A stretch of DNA of 13,135 nt from Candidatus Treponema excrementipullorum (GTDB lineage: Bacteria > Spirochaetota > Spirochaetia > Treponematales > Treponemataceae), in assembly GCA_018883625.1 (NCBI GenBank), contig JAHLFV010000060.1, positions 1 through 13,135 on the forward strand, given 5' to 3'. The notes under the pieces were generated by a model that was given only the letters and a program-made list of their open reading frames with translations, was not told the origin of the DNA and searched no databases. Both the position numbers and the translations under genes were made by a program. Positions 1 to 7,785 of the stretch are shown here, piece after piece (the stretch's first letter is position 1; each line of letters opens with the position of its first letter).

Positions 1-41
1 GCTTAGAAGGCAGTTGCTCTATCCTGATGAGCTATGAACCC
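1..41 (-). tRNA. tRNA-Arg(TCT), 5' part, cut by window edge
   Basis: Read on the minus strand, the sequence starts with a 7-nt acceptor strand GGGTTCA (41-35), then TA, a D-stem GCTC, a D-loop ending in GGATA, the D-stem partner GAGC, and an anticodon stem-loop beginning ACTGC-CTTCTAA-GC. The anticodon TCT decodes AGA. The D-arm and anticodon loop closely resemble E. coli tRNA-Arg(UCU). The variable loop, T-arm and 3' acceptor strand lie beyond position 1, so acceptor pairing cannot be checked. A near-consensus promoter sits just upstream on the same strand. Confidence 0.9.
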
Positions 42-54
42 TTCAACTCGGAAG

Positions 55-83
55 ACTATAACATAAATACGTATTTTTGTCAA
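55..83 (-). promoter_or_regulatory. Sigma-70 promoter of the tRNA-Arg gene
   Basis: On the minus strand there is a perfect -35 box TTGACA (83-78), a spacer of exactly 17 nt, and a -10 box TATAGT (60-55, 5 of 6 consensus). The tRNA 5' end follows 13 nt after the -10 box, leaving a very short leader. The spacer contains the 12-bp perfect palindrome AAATACGTATTT (65-76). Only the sequence pattern supports this call. Confidence 0.75.
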
Positions 84-129
84 AAGGTTTTTTGTATTTC
101 TTGCACGATATGTCAAAAGTAAGTGACAA

Positions 130-164
130 AAATAAATCAACTTACAGCTTATAATATTAGCTGT
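130..164 (-). terminator. Possible rho-independent terminator after the exonuclease gene
   Basis: The minus strand can form a 6-bp stem ACAGCT/AGCTGT (164-159 with 149-144) around a 9-nt AT-rich loop. It overlaps the exonuclease stop codon and is followed by an interrupted T-rich run (about 140-130). The stem is short and low in GC, so termination would be weak. It is the only hairpin seen between the exonuclease and the tRNA promoter. Confidence 0.35.
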
Positions 165-726
165 GACATTGTCCACGTATACACTGTAAAAACAGATCTT
201 TACATACTATGGCATCGTCTAAGGCTCTATGGGCATTTCCTACAAGGAAGGCAAAGTGACTTGCCAAAAACTGTAACGTATGACTGGGTAATTGAGGATA
301 CAGACATCGAGCCAACTGCAACGTGTCTACAGTTTTATTTTTGAGTTTAGAGTATCCGATGCGAACCAAAGCTGTATTGATAAAAGACAGGTCAAAGCCG
401 GCATTATGGGCAATCAATATACTGTTTCCTGTAAAAGAAAGAAATTCCGGCAGAATGAACTCTTCCAAAGGAGCGTCTTGTACCATATTTTGAGAAATAT
501 GATTTACAGCTTCTGCTTCCGGCGGGATAGGGCAACAGGGATTTATCAGCTGGCTGAAAGTCCCCGTAATACCTTCTTTTGTAAAAGAGACTGCTCCGAT
601 TTCCAAAAGTTTTGCCCTATCAGCTTTAAGACCTGTGGTTTCTGTGTCAAAGGCCACAAAGGAGGCTCCCTGATCATACAATTGAAGCAACTCCTTTGTG
701 TTGTTAAAAAACTTATTCTGCTGCAT
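157..726 (-). CDS. DEDDh 3'-5' exonuclease, DnaQ / Pol III epsilon family
   Basis: This 189-aa protein is almost entirely one exonuclease domain. All five DEDDh residues are visible: D27 and E29 in FDTETTG (Exo I), D112 in AHNAGFD (Exo II), and H166 and D171 in HRALDDA (Exo III). The family removes 3' nucleotides from DNA or RNA using two metal ions. Members are either proofreading subunits of DNA polymerase III or stand-alone nucleases. The protein lacks the extra C-terminal polymerase-binding region of E. coli DnaQ (about 243 aa), so epsilon-like proofreading is possible but not shown. The ATG at 726 lies inside the 3' end of the phosphohexomutase gene (14-nt overlap) and has little Shine-Dalgarno (SD) sequence, which suggests translational coupling. 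A gene symbol is withheld because several paralogues usually exist in a treponeme. Confidence 0.88.
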   Translation of the reverse strand: MQQNKFFNNTKELLQLYDQGASFVAFDTETTGLKADRAKLLEIGAVSFTKEGITGTFSQLINPCCPIPPEAEAVNHISQNMVQDAPLEEFILPEFLSFTGNSILIAHNAGFDLSFINTALVRIGYSKLKNKTVDTLQLARCLYPQLPSHTLQFLASHFAFLVGNAHRALDDAIVCKDLFLQCIRGQCHS

Positions 727-2482
727 TAAGAATTTCGTTTATCTGTGTTTCGATAGCGCTACAGTGCCGAGCTGAAACTTCCTTTGCCTGATCCAAAGAA
801 CCTTCCACTTTTGTAGTGGCATTGATGTAAAACTTGATTTTGGGTTCTGTTCCGCTTGGTCTGGCACTGACAACAGTTCCGTTTTCCAAGAAAAACTGAA
901 GAACATTGCTTTTGGGCAGTGCTATATTTTTCTTTTCTGATGGACTTTCCGGATTGTAAACACAGCTGTTTTGAATATCTCGGATTGAAACAACTTTTAC
1001 GCCACCCAAAGTCTTTAATCCTTCTGTGCGCAACTTTGTCATAATATTTTTCATTGTGGTGCTGCCGGCAGCTCCTGCAAAGTTTTTGGCCACTGCTCTG
1101 TCTTCAAAATATCCGTACTGAGTAAACAACTCCTCTAAGCGCTGCAAAAGGGTTTTGTTTTGAGAGCGCCAATACAGAGTCATTTCGGCACACATTGCAG
1201 CTGCAGAAACACCGTCTTTGTCCCTGACGTCAGTTTCTACGTTATAGCCGTAACTTTCTTCAAAACCGAAAACATAGGAATGATTGCCGGATTTTTCGTA
1301 GTCGGCCATAACAGATGCGATCCATTTGAAACCGGTTAAGCATTCTTCCAAGTGTACGCCGTAATGTTTACAAATTTTATCTGCAAACTGAGATGTTACA
1401 ATAGAACGGATTACAGCCGGATTCTTTGGCATTTTTCCCAGTTCTTGGCGCGAATGTAAAATATAGTCAACGAGCAAAGCTCCCATTTGGTTTCCGGTAA
1501 TTAAAACATAATTACCCTGTCCGTCAGGTACGGCACTACCGAAACGGTCAGCGTCAGGGTCTGTAGCCATAACAACGTCTGCATGCTCTTTTTTAGCCAA
1601 TTCCACTGCCATTTTCAAAGCCGGAGCTTCTTCGGGATTGGGTTTTTCTACGGTACGGAATGTTCCGTCCGGTTCTCTTTGCTCGGGTACGGTAATAACG
1701 GTTAATCCCAAGTCTCCCAAAACTTTTTCTACGTGCATGGCTCCGGTACCATGTAAGGGGGTATACACAACTTTAACTTCTTTTGCTTTTTCTTTAATAA
1801 GCTCCGGACGGAATAGCTGGTTTTTTACCATTTCCCAGTAGGGTTCGTCTACTTCTTTATCGATAAGAACAAGACTGCCTTGCTTTATGGCCTCTTCTTT
1901 TGATATCGTTTTGACTTCCGTAACGGCATTTACTTCTTTTATGATGCCCTCATCGTGGGGTGGAGTAACCTGTGCACCGTCATTCCAGTATGCTTTGTAT
2001 CCATTGTATTGAGGCGGATTGTGGGAAGCTGTCACAACTACACCGGTATCGCAATTGAGTTTCCTAAGAGCATAAGAAAGTTCCGGTGTGGGGCGCAAGC
2101 CTGTAAACAAATAAGTTTTAATTCCGTTGGCAGCAAAAATACGGGCTGTAGCTTCTGCAAAAACGTCGGAAAAACGGCGGGAATCGTAAGCTACAACGGC
2201 GGAAAGTTGTCCTTGTGCGGCTTTTTCCGGAAAGGCTTTAATAAGATAATTTGCCAAACCTTGAGTTGCTCTGTTAATGACCCATGTGTTCATCCTATTT
2301 GTACCACCACCGATAATGCCCCGTAGTCCTCCGGTACCGAATTCCAAATTCTGATAAAACCTGTCTTCCAATTCGGTAATATTGTTGGCTGCGATTAAAT
2401 CTTCCACTTCTTTGCAAAAGCCCGAATCTTGTTCTTCCTTAACGTAGTTTTTTGCTCGGGCAATAATTTCTTCTCTGTCCAT
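713..2482 (-). CDS. pgcA: Phosphoglucomutase / phosphomannomutase (alpha-D-phosphohexomutase), PgcA type
   Basis: This 589-aa cytoplasmic enzyme interconverts glucose 6-phosphate and glucose 1-phosphate (or the mannose forms), feeding nucleotide-sugar synthesis. All four hallmark sites are present in order: the phosphoserine loop TASHNPPQYNG (S153), the Mg2+ site DPDADRFG (D308, D310, D312), the sugar-recognition loop GFEESYG (E408-S410), and the phosphate-binding loop RPSGTEPKIK (541-550). The length matches the PgcA/PGM2 subgroup (about 580 aa) rather than the shorter ManB/AlgC enzymes. The start is supported by an SD AGGGGGAA (2493-2486) 3 nt upstream of the ATG and by a TATAAT-type promoter. 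It is divergent from the glycan-type operon and could supply hexose 1-phosphate to it, but sugar specificity cannot be read from the sequence. Confidence 0.92.
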   Translation of the reverse strand: MDREEIIARAKNYVKEEQDSGFCKEVEDLIAANNITELEDRFYQNLEFGTGGLRGIIGGGTNRMNTWVINRATQGLANYLIKAFPEKAAQGQLSAVVAYDSRRFSDVFAEATARIFAANGIKTYLFTGLRPTPELSYALRKLNCDTGVVVTASHNPPQYNGYKAYWNDGAQVTPPHDEGIIKEVNAVTEVKTISKEEAIKQGSLVLIDKEVDEPYWEMVKNQLFRPELIKEKAKEVKVVYTPLHGTGAMHVEKVLGDLGLTVITVPEQREPDGTFRTVEKPNPEEAPALKMAVELAKKEHADVVMATDPDADRFGSAVPDGQGNYVLITGNQMGALLVDYILHSRQELGKMPKNPAVIRSIVTSQFADKICKHYGVHLEECLTGFKWIASVMADYEKSGNHSYVFGFEESYGYNVETDVRDKDGVSAAAMCAEMTLYWRSQNKTLLQRLEELFTQYGYFEDRAVAKNFAGAAGSTTMKNIMTKLRTEGLKTLGGVKVVSIRDIQNSCVYNPESPSEKKNIALPKSNVLQFFLENGTVVSARPSGTEPKIKFYINATTKVEGSLDQAKEVSARHCSAIETQINEILNAAE

Positions 2483-2536
2483 GTCTTCCCCCTAAAAATA
2501 TGTGATTTAATATTTACGATAACATCAATTTATGCG

Positions 2537-2565
2537 ATTATAACAATTTCTCTCTTTTAAAACAA
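2537..2565 (-). promoter_or_regulatory. Putative sigma-70 promoter of the phosphohexomutase-exonuclease operon
   Basis: The minus strand carries TTGTTT (2565-2560), a 17-nt spacer and a perfect TATAAT (2542-2537). Transcription would start near 2530, giving a leader of about 50 nt with the AGGGGGAA ribosome-binding site close to the ATG. The -10 is excellent and the -35 matches 4 of 6 positions. Confidence 0.5.
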
Positions 2566-2611
2566 TCAACATGTTCATTCTTTTACATACAAATTCCTTC
2601 CATAAGATTTT

Positions 2612-2639
2612 TATGCATTTTGCTCTTTTTTGCCGATAC
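2612..2639 (+). promoter_or_regulatory. Possible sigma-28-like promoter of the six-gene operon
   Basis: GCCGATAC (2632-2639) matches 7 of 8 bases of the flagellar sigma-28 (FliA) -10 consensus GCCGATAA. At the matching upstream distance only a poor -35 (TATGCATT, 2612-2619, spacing one base too long) is present. A start about 7 nt downstream of the -10 would leave a leader of only a few nucleotides before the ATG at 2650, which fits the lack of a good SD there. It is weak on sequence alone and could be chance. Confidence 0.25.
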
Positions 2640-2649
2640 TGAATAAAGT

Positions 2650-4275
2650 ATGAAAACTCTTATTTCTGTGTATATTGGAAATTCCTTGGATTACGGATTT
2701 GAGCCATTTTTTAACGGACAGTCTGCTTTTGCACGGGTTCTGTTATGGATAAAATCTTTAGTGTCTTCTGAATATTGTGACAACATAGACAAGGTCGTTA
2801 TTTTTACCGATGAAAAACACAAAGACAGAGTATATTCCTCCCTTGAGTCAGTGGATTTTGGGGAGGATTATGTATCCGATGAAAAAGCTTGTAAAATTGT
2901 GGTAAAAAGCGGTGATTTTACGTCTGTTAGTTCCTATATATCTGCTTTGAATGAGATAAAGGCAGATAGCGATACAATTATTCACTGTCGTTATTCTTGT
3001 CCCTTTTATGACAAGGAACTTACCCGGGAATTGTATGAGTTTCATAAAAAATATTTTGCAGAGTATACTTTTGCGGAAGGATGGCCTGAAGGTTTTGTGC
3101 CGGTAATTCTTAATGCCGGTACTTTGTCTATTTTAAAAACCATGACGGAAAAGGAAGATTACGGGAAAGTCGGACGAGATGTGTTTTTTGACGTGATCAA
3201 AAAAGATATAAATTCTTTTGAGGTAGAAACACTTATTGCTCCCGAGGATATGCGGCAGTACCGTTTTGACTTTGCCTGCGAAACAAAATCGAAAACTTTA
3301 GGGTGTTGTAGTCTTTTTAAGCTGTTACAAGAACAAAAACATGAAGAGTGTTCTGCAAACTATATGGCTTCTGTGGCAGTTTTTGCTTCTTCTGTATTGC
3401 GGACAGTTCCCGGTTATTACAATATTCAAATTTCTTCCGTATGTCCCGGTACTTGTACCTATTGTCCGTATCCGAAGGCTTATAGTACAAAGTTCAATCA
3501 CAGTCCGTCAGTGGCAGATAAAGAAAATCCCCTGTGTTTTATGTCTTTGGAGCAATTTCAAAAGTTGGTAAAAAACATAGCCGATTTTTCAGGGGAAGCG
3601 GTGGTATGCCTTTCTTTGTGGGGTGAAGCGTTGGCACATCCTGATATTGTGGCTTGTATCAAAACTGTTTTGGAGTATCCAGGATTATCCGTTCTCATTG
3701 AGACTGACGGCAGCCTTGTTACGGAAGATTTTGTAAACTGTATAGAAATTCCCGATATAGAGCGAACAAATGCTTATCCGCCTCTTATGTGGATAGTTTC
3801 TCTTGATAGTAATGATCAGAATATGTACGAAAAAATACGGGGAAAGGGACAGTCTTTTTGGGAGATTTCTTATGAAAAAGCTTCCCGGGCTTATGATATT
3901 TTGTCAAAAAGATTTTCCGAGTCCACCTATGTCCAATTTGTTCGGATGAAGGAAAACGAAGAACAGTTGGAATCTTTTTACAGAAGCAGAAAAGATCATG
4001 TTATCATACAAAAATATGATAGTTTTGCGGGATACATGCCTGATTTCCAGGTAACGGATCTATCCCCTGTTGTACGGAATCCCTGCTGGCATTACCGACG
4101 GGATATGGTGATTTTGGCGGATGGCAGTGTACCTTTATGTAGAGAACATTTATTGGATGGAACTGTGGGAAACGTGTTTTCTCAGTCTCTAGAGGAAGTA
4201 TGGGAAAAAGGAAGGGCTATGGCCTTTACGGAAAAATGTGAGAAATGTGATGAATACTATACCTTCAACTTTTAA
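2650..4275 (+). CDS. Radical SAM / SPASM-domain protein with a nucleotidyltransferase-like N-terminus (spirochaete type)
   Basis: This 541-aa protein has three parts. Residues 1-230 resemble a degenerate GT-A/cytidylyltransferase fold: a run of beta-alpha units, then SALNEIKADSDTIIHCRYSCPFYD (about 98-121), where SpsF-like enzymes have their R.T.D.P motif, but the catalytic-looking aspartate is missing. The middle is a radical SAM domain with the canonical CX3CX2C cluster site CPGTCTYC (C265, C269, C272). The C-terminus is a SPASM segment with C479, C497, C530 and C533, suited to one auxiliary Fe-S cluster. Radical SAM enzymes cleave S-adenosylmethionine to start radical chemistry; the substrate here is unknown. 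I recall a spirochaete-restricted 'spiro-SPASM' family with this architecture. It is the first gene of the operon, and the next gene starts inside its 3' end. SD support for the ATG is weak. A role in altering a sugar or acyl precursor is inference from context. Confidence 0.85.
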   Translation: MKTLISVYIGNSLDYGFEPFFNGQSAFARVLLWIKSLVSSEYCDNIDKVVIFTDEKHKDRVYSSLESVDFGEDYVSDEKACKIVVKSGDFTSVSSYISALNEIKADSDTIIHCRYSCPFYDKELTRELYEFHKKYFAEYTFAEGWPEGFVPVILNAGTLSILKTMTEKEDYGKVGRDVFFDVIKKDINSFEVETLIAPEDMRQYRFDFACETKSKTLGCCSLFKLLQEQKHEECSANYMASVAVFASSVLRTVPGYYNIQISSVCPGTCTYCPYPKAYSTKFNHSPSVADKENPLCFMSLEQFQKLVKNIADFSGEAVVCLSLWGEALAHPDIVACIKTVLEYPGLSVLIETDGSLVTEDFVNCIEIPDIERTNAYPPLMWIVSLDSNDQNMYEKIRGKGQSFWEISYEKASRAYDILSKRFSESTYVQFVRMKENEEQLESFYRSRKDHVIIQKYDSFAGYMPDFQVTDLSPVVRNPCWHYRRDMVILADGSVPLCREHLLDGTVGNVFSQSLEEVWEKGRAMAFTEKCEKCDEYYTFNF

Positions 4276-5212
4276 TGAAAGACAAATTCAGCGGACTGTA
4301 GTAAGCGGTACAGAACCGGTCCCCAATCCCCGATTGCCTCTTGCAGTTATTTTGCTGAATGTAGGTGCCGGAGGAGTGTACAGAGTAAAGATTTTGGAAA
4401 GCCTTATAAAAAACGGTTTTTCTTCAATAATCTGTATTGACAGAACTGCGGAAAATTACAACGTAGAAGAACTGGCTCAGCGTTTTAATTGTGTTAAATT
4501 TATCGTTCCCAATGAACCTGTAACCATCGGTGATATGATCAACATTGGTATGAGTGAAACCGATGAAGACCATGTTTTGGTCATAAAAGATTCTATACAT
4601 ATTACTCCTAATCTGATTGTCCCAGAGGTGATTGAAAAATATGTTACAAAAAGTTGTTTTTGCCTTGTTCCCCGTTTGCTATCGCCCCAAAAACAACCGT
4701 TGCCTATTCGTTTTACGCCGATTGTAGAGAATTCCTCTTTGGGAGTACAAGTAAACAGTATCATAGGTGAAAAATCCGTTACGCTGTTTCCCTTTGACTA
4801 CATCGGAATTTACAATCGCCATCAGTTTATGCGGTTGGGAGGTTTTGATTACACCATAACTTCCGAATACTGGCAGAATTTGGATCTATCCGTTCGGGCT
4901 TGGTTATGGGGAGAAAAAATCATGATATCTCCTGTTATGCAGATGGAATATGCCAGCGAAGTACCGGAATCTGATTCAACGGCGGATGTGTGTCAGTTGC
5001 GGTTTTATTTGAAAAACGGTGCTCCAAAGTTTTCTTTGGACAGATGTTATATACCCATCACTCGGTTTTTTAACTACATGAAACGTTCCCGTTCCGGTTT
5101 CTCAAGAGCATTAAAAGATTTCAGAGAGGCTCGTCACTGGGTTGCAGAAAAAAAATATTGTTTCAGACAAGATATTACTATGTTAATCGAAAAATGGAGT
5201 GACAACATATAA
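4250..5212 (+). CDS. Family 2-like glycosyltransferase (divergent)
   Basis: The chosen ATG gives 320 aa. Residues about 29-120 look like a GT-A Rossmann-type half (LPLAVILLNVGAGGVYRV, then alternating strands ending in HVLVIKDS with D114). Residues 197-221 carry a GGFD...YWQNLDLSVRAWLWGEK block that matches the acceptor-side GGFD...EDxDLxxR pattern of GT2 enzymes. The standard DxD is not evident, and the usual E-D before DL is replaced by Q-N, so activity may be unusual or lost. It overlaps the SPASM gene by 26 nt. A GTG at 4238 in the same frame would add four residues; both starts have only weak SDs. It ends in TAATG, sharing one base with the next gene, so the two are probably translationally coupled. 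Acceptor and donor are unknown; a sugar from the neighbouring pathway is the natural guess. Confidence 0.7.
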   Translation: MNTIPSTFNERQIQRTVVSGTEPVPNPRLPLAVILLNVGAGGVYRVKILESLIKNGFSSIICIDRTAENYNVEELAQRFNCVKFIVPNEPVTIGDMINIGMSETDEDHVLVIKDSIHITPNLIVPEVIEKYVTKSCFCLVPRLLSPQKQPLPIRFTPIVENSSLGVQVNSIIGEKSVTLFPFDYIGIYNRHQFMRLGGFDYTITSEYWQNLDLSVRAWLWGEKIMISPVMQMEYASEVPESDSTADVCQLRFYLKNGAPKFSLDRCYIPITRFFNYMKRSRSGFSRALKDFREARHWVAEKKYCFRQDITMLIEKWSDNI

Positions 5213-7776
5213 TGACCATTGTAATTGTACAATGCAGACTTTCTTCTACACGACTTCCGCAAAAAGCTCTGTTGCCCTTAGGGGGAAAACCGTTAGTTCG
5301 GTGGACTCTTGATGCTATGAAAAAGGTTCCTGCCCACAAATATATTTTGGCTGTGGATTATGATTCCGAGGCACTGTTGGCTCCGATTGCTCACGATGCG
5401 GGATGGGATATTTTTGCCGGTCCTAAAGAGGATGTGTTGGAACGATTTTGTGCCGCAGCTGTTTCTGTAGGATGTTGTCTTCCTACCGATTATATTGTCC
5501 GGGCAACGGCAGATAATCCATTTTTATTCTATGAGGCAGCCATTTCTCTTTTGAAAGAGATGGAAAAAATGCCTTCTGACTATATCACTTATTCAAATAT
5601 GCCACATGGAAGCGGAGTTGAAATGTTTAATGCCCGTTCCCTTATAGAGGCCAGTGGCATGACAACTTCTGCCTATGATCATGAGCATGTGGGACCGGCT
5701 TTTTACAATCATCCTCAACACTTTGCTTCCGTCATGATTCCTGCGCCGGAACGATGGAGACATCCCGATTTACGAACAACGGTAGATACTGAAACTGATT
5801 ATCGCCGTTCTCTGCGAATTGTCAGTTATTTAACCAAACAAAACAAAAAAACGCCTTATACGGCAGAGGAAATTTGTTCTGCCTTTACTGCCGATTGCGT
5901 AGCACATCCTATACTCTGTGTACCCTCTGTTGTCAAAGGTCACGGAACGGGGCATATACGCAGATGTCTCGATATAGCATGTAAAACCCAGGCGGATATT
6001 TTTATCTCTAAAGATTGTTCATTGGATGAAACTTGGGATTTAATAGAAAAAGCAAAAAATCAAGGATTGGAAGAGTGGCAGATTATCAATACAATTCCCC
6101 TTGATAACAACGGAGTGGAAGAAAAGAAAGAGTATAGCCTTATTGTAACAGATTATTTTATGTTAAACAAAGAATTGGCAGAAAGATTATCTTCTCTGGC
6201 TCCGGTGGTGTCTATTGACGAAGGTTCTGAATGGTCCTCCTGTTGCGATTATTTGTTGGATATTATTCCTTCTCCTCAGTTGTTGCGTACTCCAAACTAC
6301 AGAAACAGTAACCTTATCCCCTTGCCTCACAAGAGGCGTACTCCTTTGTATACCCCGGGAAAGAAGACAGATAAAATTGTTTTTAGCAAAATACTTATTT
6401 CAGCCGGTGGAGAGGATCCGGCAGGCTTATCTGTTCCCACAGCTGTAGCTTTTGCCCAATTAGGGAAAAAAACAACTATATTGGTATCAAACCCGGAGCT
6501 TATAGAAAATAAAATTCCTCAGCAATACAATGACTATATTACAGTCTTACCTTCAGTTTCTAATTTGCGGGAAGAACTGTACAAGTATGATTTGGTTGTG
6601 ACTCATTACGGTTTTACTGCATACGAAGCTTTGGCTGCAGGTTGCGGTGTGTTACTTTTGGGAACCTCGGACATTCACATTTCCTTGGCAGAGAAAACTG
6701 GTTTTGCCTTATTAACTCAAGATACCATTAACTCTGGGGCCATAGAACATGTTTTGGTGAACCCAGAATGTTTGTTCCCGTCCCAAGACAAAGATGCTAT
6801 ACCTGTCTCCAAAGCAACCAAGGAAGACGTTAAACCTGACAATTTACCGGACTTTATAGTAGACTTATCGAAGGGGAGTCGTATAGCTTGTCCTGTTTGC
6901 AATAACAGGGAATTTAAGTTTCATCAAATTGCGGCAAGGACCCCTGACAGAACATATCGACGTTGTGCTCATTGCGGAATGTTATACATGTCATGGAGTT
7001 TAGATAAAATCAAACCCAGTTACGACAATTCGTATTTTTTTAAGGATTATGAAAAACAGTATGGAAAGACATATCTGGAAGATTTTTCTGCTATAAAAGA
7101 GCAATGTGTACGAAGAATGTCGATTATAGATTCTCTGTTTTGGGTAAAAAACAAAAATTCTCAGGCAAAAAAACATTCCGGTATAAATCCTTCTGTTCTT
7201 GATATTGGCTGTGCATTTGGACCTTTTTTGGATGCAGGTGTTGATGCCGGTTGGCAAGTGTTCGGAACAGATATTTCCAAAGAAGCAGTAGACTATGTAC
7301 AAAATAAATTAAAGTATCCTGCTGTATGGGCTCAATTTCCCGACTTTGATTCCGGCAAAGAGCTGGGAATGGTGTATTTTGACTGTGTAACTATGTGGTA
7401 CGTCATAGAACATTTTAAGGATTTGCAACCGGTTTTACATGGCGTTTCAAAAATGCTGAAAGTAGGCGGGATCTTTGCTTTTTCAACTCCATCTGCCGGT
7501 GGTGTGTCCGCCAAATATTCCCGGGAAAAGTTCTTTGCCGAAAGTCCTACAGATCACTATACGTTGTGGGAACCTGCATCGGTTAAAGAAATTATGAAGA
7601 AATTTGGCTTTAAAGTTGTAAAAACCGTATCTACCGGTCATCATCCGGAACGATTTCCCGTAAACTGGAAAGGCAATCACCCTTTTTCCCATTCTCTTTT
7701 AACTGGTTTCAGTAAAACCTTTGGATTGGGAGATACCTTTGAGGTCTATTGTATAAAAACGGAAGATAGGTTCTAA
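5212..7776 (+). CDS. Three-domain fusion: SpsF/PseF-like cytidylyltransferase, PseG-like hydrolase and SAM methyltransferase
   Basis: This 854-aa protein has three recognisable parts. Residues 1-230 are SpsF/CMP-sugar synthetase-like: QCRLSSTRLPQKALLPLGGKP (7-27) is the nucleotide-binding P-loop-like motif, RATADNPF (97-104) the metal-site region, and HPDLRTTVDTETD (184-196) a typical SpsF block. Residues about 238-505 match PseG, which removes UDP from UDP-2,4-diacetamido-2,4,6-trideoxy-L-altrose: GHGTGHIRRCLDIA (243-256, with H248 where PseG has its catalytic His), VTDYF (312-316), ISAGGEDPAGLS (396-407) and a THYGFTAYEALAAGCG donor-site block (464-479). Residues about 555-854 are a class I methyltransferase with a zinc-ribbon-like start (C560, C563, C585, C588), motif I VLDIGCAFG (662-670) and YVIEHF (730-735). 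In pseudaminate pathways PseG and PseF act on either side of PseI, so joining them makes sense. The order and the added methyltransferase are unusual. There is no break in frame. Substrate assignments are inference. Confidence 0.85.
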   Translation: MTIVIVQCRLSSTRLPQKALLPLGGKPLVRWTLDAMKKVPAHKYILAVDYDSEALLAPIAHDAGWDIFAGPKEDVLERFCAAAVSVGCCLPTDYIVRATADNPFLFYEAAISLLKEMEKMPSDYITYSNMPHGSGVEMFNARSLIEASGMTTSAYDHEHVGPAFYNHPQHFASVMIPAPERWRHPDLRTTVDTETDYRRSLRIVSYLTKQNKKTPYTAEEICSAFTADCVAHPILCVPSVVKGHGTGHIRRCLDIACKTQADIFISKDCSLDETWDLIEKAKNQGLEEWQIINTIPLDNNGVEEKKEYSLIVTDYFMLNKELAERLSSLAPVVSIDEGSEWSSCCDYLLDIIPSPQLLRTPNYRNSNLIPLPHKRRTPLYTPGKKTDKIVFSKILISAGGEDPAGLSVPTAVAFAQLGKKTTILVSNPELIENKIPQQYNDYITVLPSVSNLREELYKYDLVVTHYGFTAYEALAAGCGVLLLGTSDIHISLAEKTGFALLTQDTINSGAIEHVLVNPECLFPSQDKDAIPVSKATKEDVKPDNLPDFIVDLSKGSRIACPVCNNREFKFHQIAARTPDRTYRRCAHCGMLYMSWSLDKIKPSYDNSYFFKDYEKQYGKTYLEDFSAIKEQCVRRMSIIDSLFWVKNKNSQAKKHSGINPSVLDIGCAFGPFLDAGVDAGWQVFGTDISKEAVDYVQNKLKYPAVWAQFPDFDSGKELGMVYFDCVTMWYVIEHFKDLQPVLHGVSKMLKVGGIFAFSTPSAGGVSAKYSREKFFAESPTDHYTLWEPASVKEIMKKFGFKVVKTVSTGHHPERFPVNWKGNHPFSHSLLTGFSKTFGLGDTFEVYCIKTEDRF

Positions 7777-7785
7777 TACACAGGT

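Noticed and set aside
111..119. Second TTGACA (minus strand) upstream of the tRNA as another promoter
   Set aside because: At 16-18 nt spacing the sequence is an A run with no acceptable -10 box, so only the closer TTGACA makes a promoter.
292..729. Open frame of 145 codons on the plus strand opposite the exonuclease gene
   Set aside because: It lies fully antisense to a well-supported DEDDh exonuclease, has a Cys/Phe-rich composition with no recognisable motif, and lacks a ribosome-binding site.
2581..2607. TTTACA...TAAGAT as a sigma-70 promoter for the six-gene operon
   Set aside because: The spacing is about 15 nt and the -10 is imperfect; it is too weak to list, though it remains an alternative to the sigma-28-like site.
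5212..7776. The 854-aa protein as an assembly or frameshift artefact joining separate genes
   Set aside because: The frame is open throughout, codon use looks even, no internal start with an SD was seen at the domain borders, and the flanking genes abut both ends tightly.
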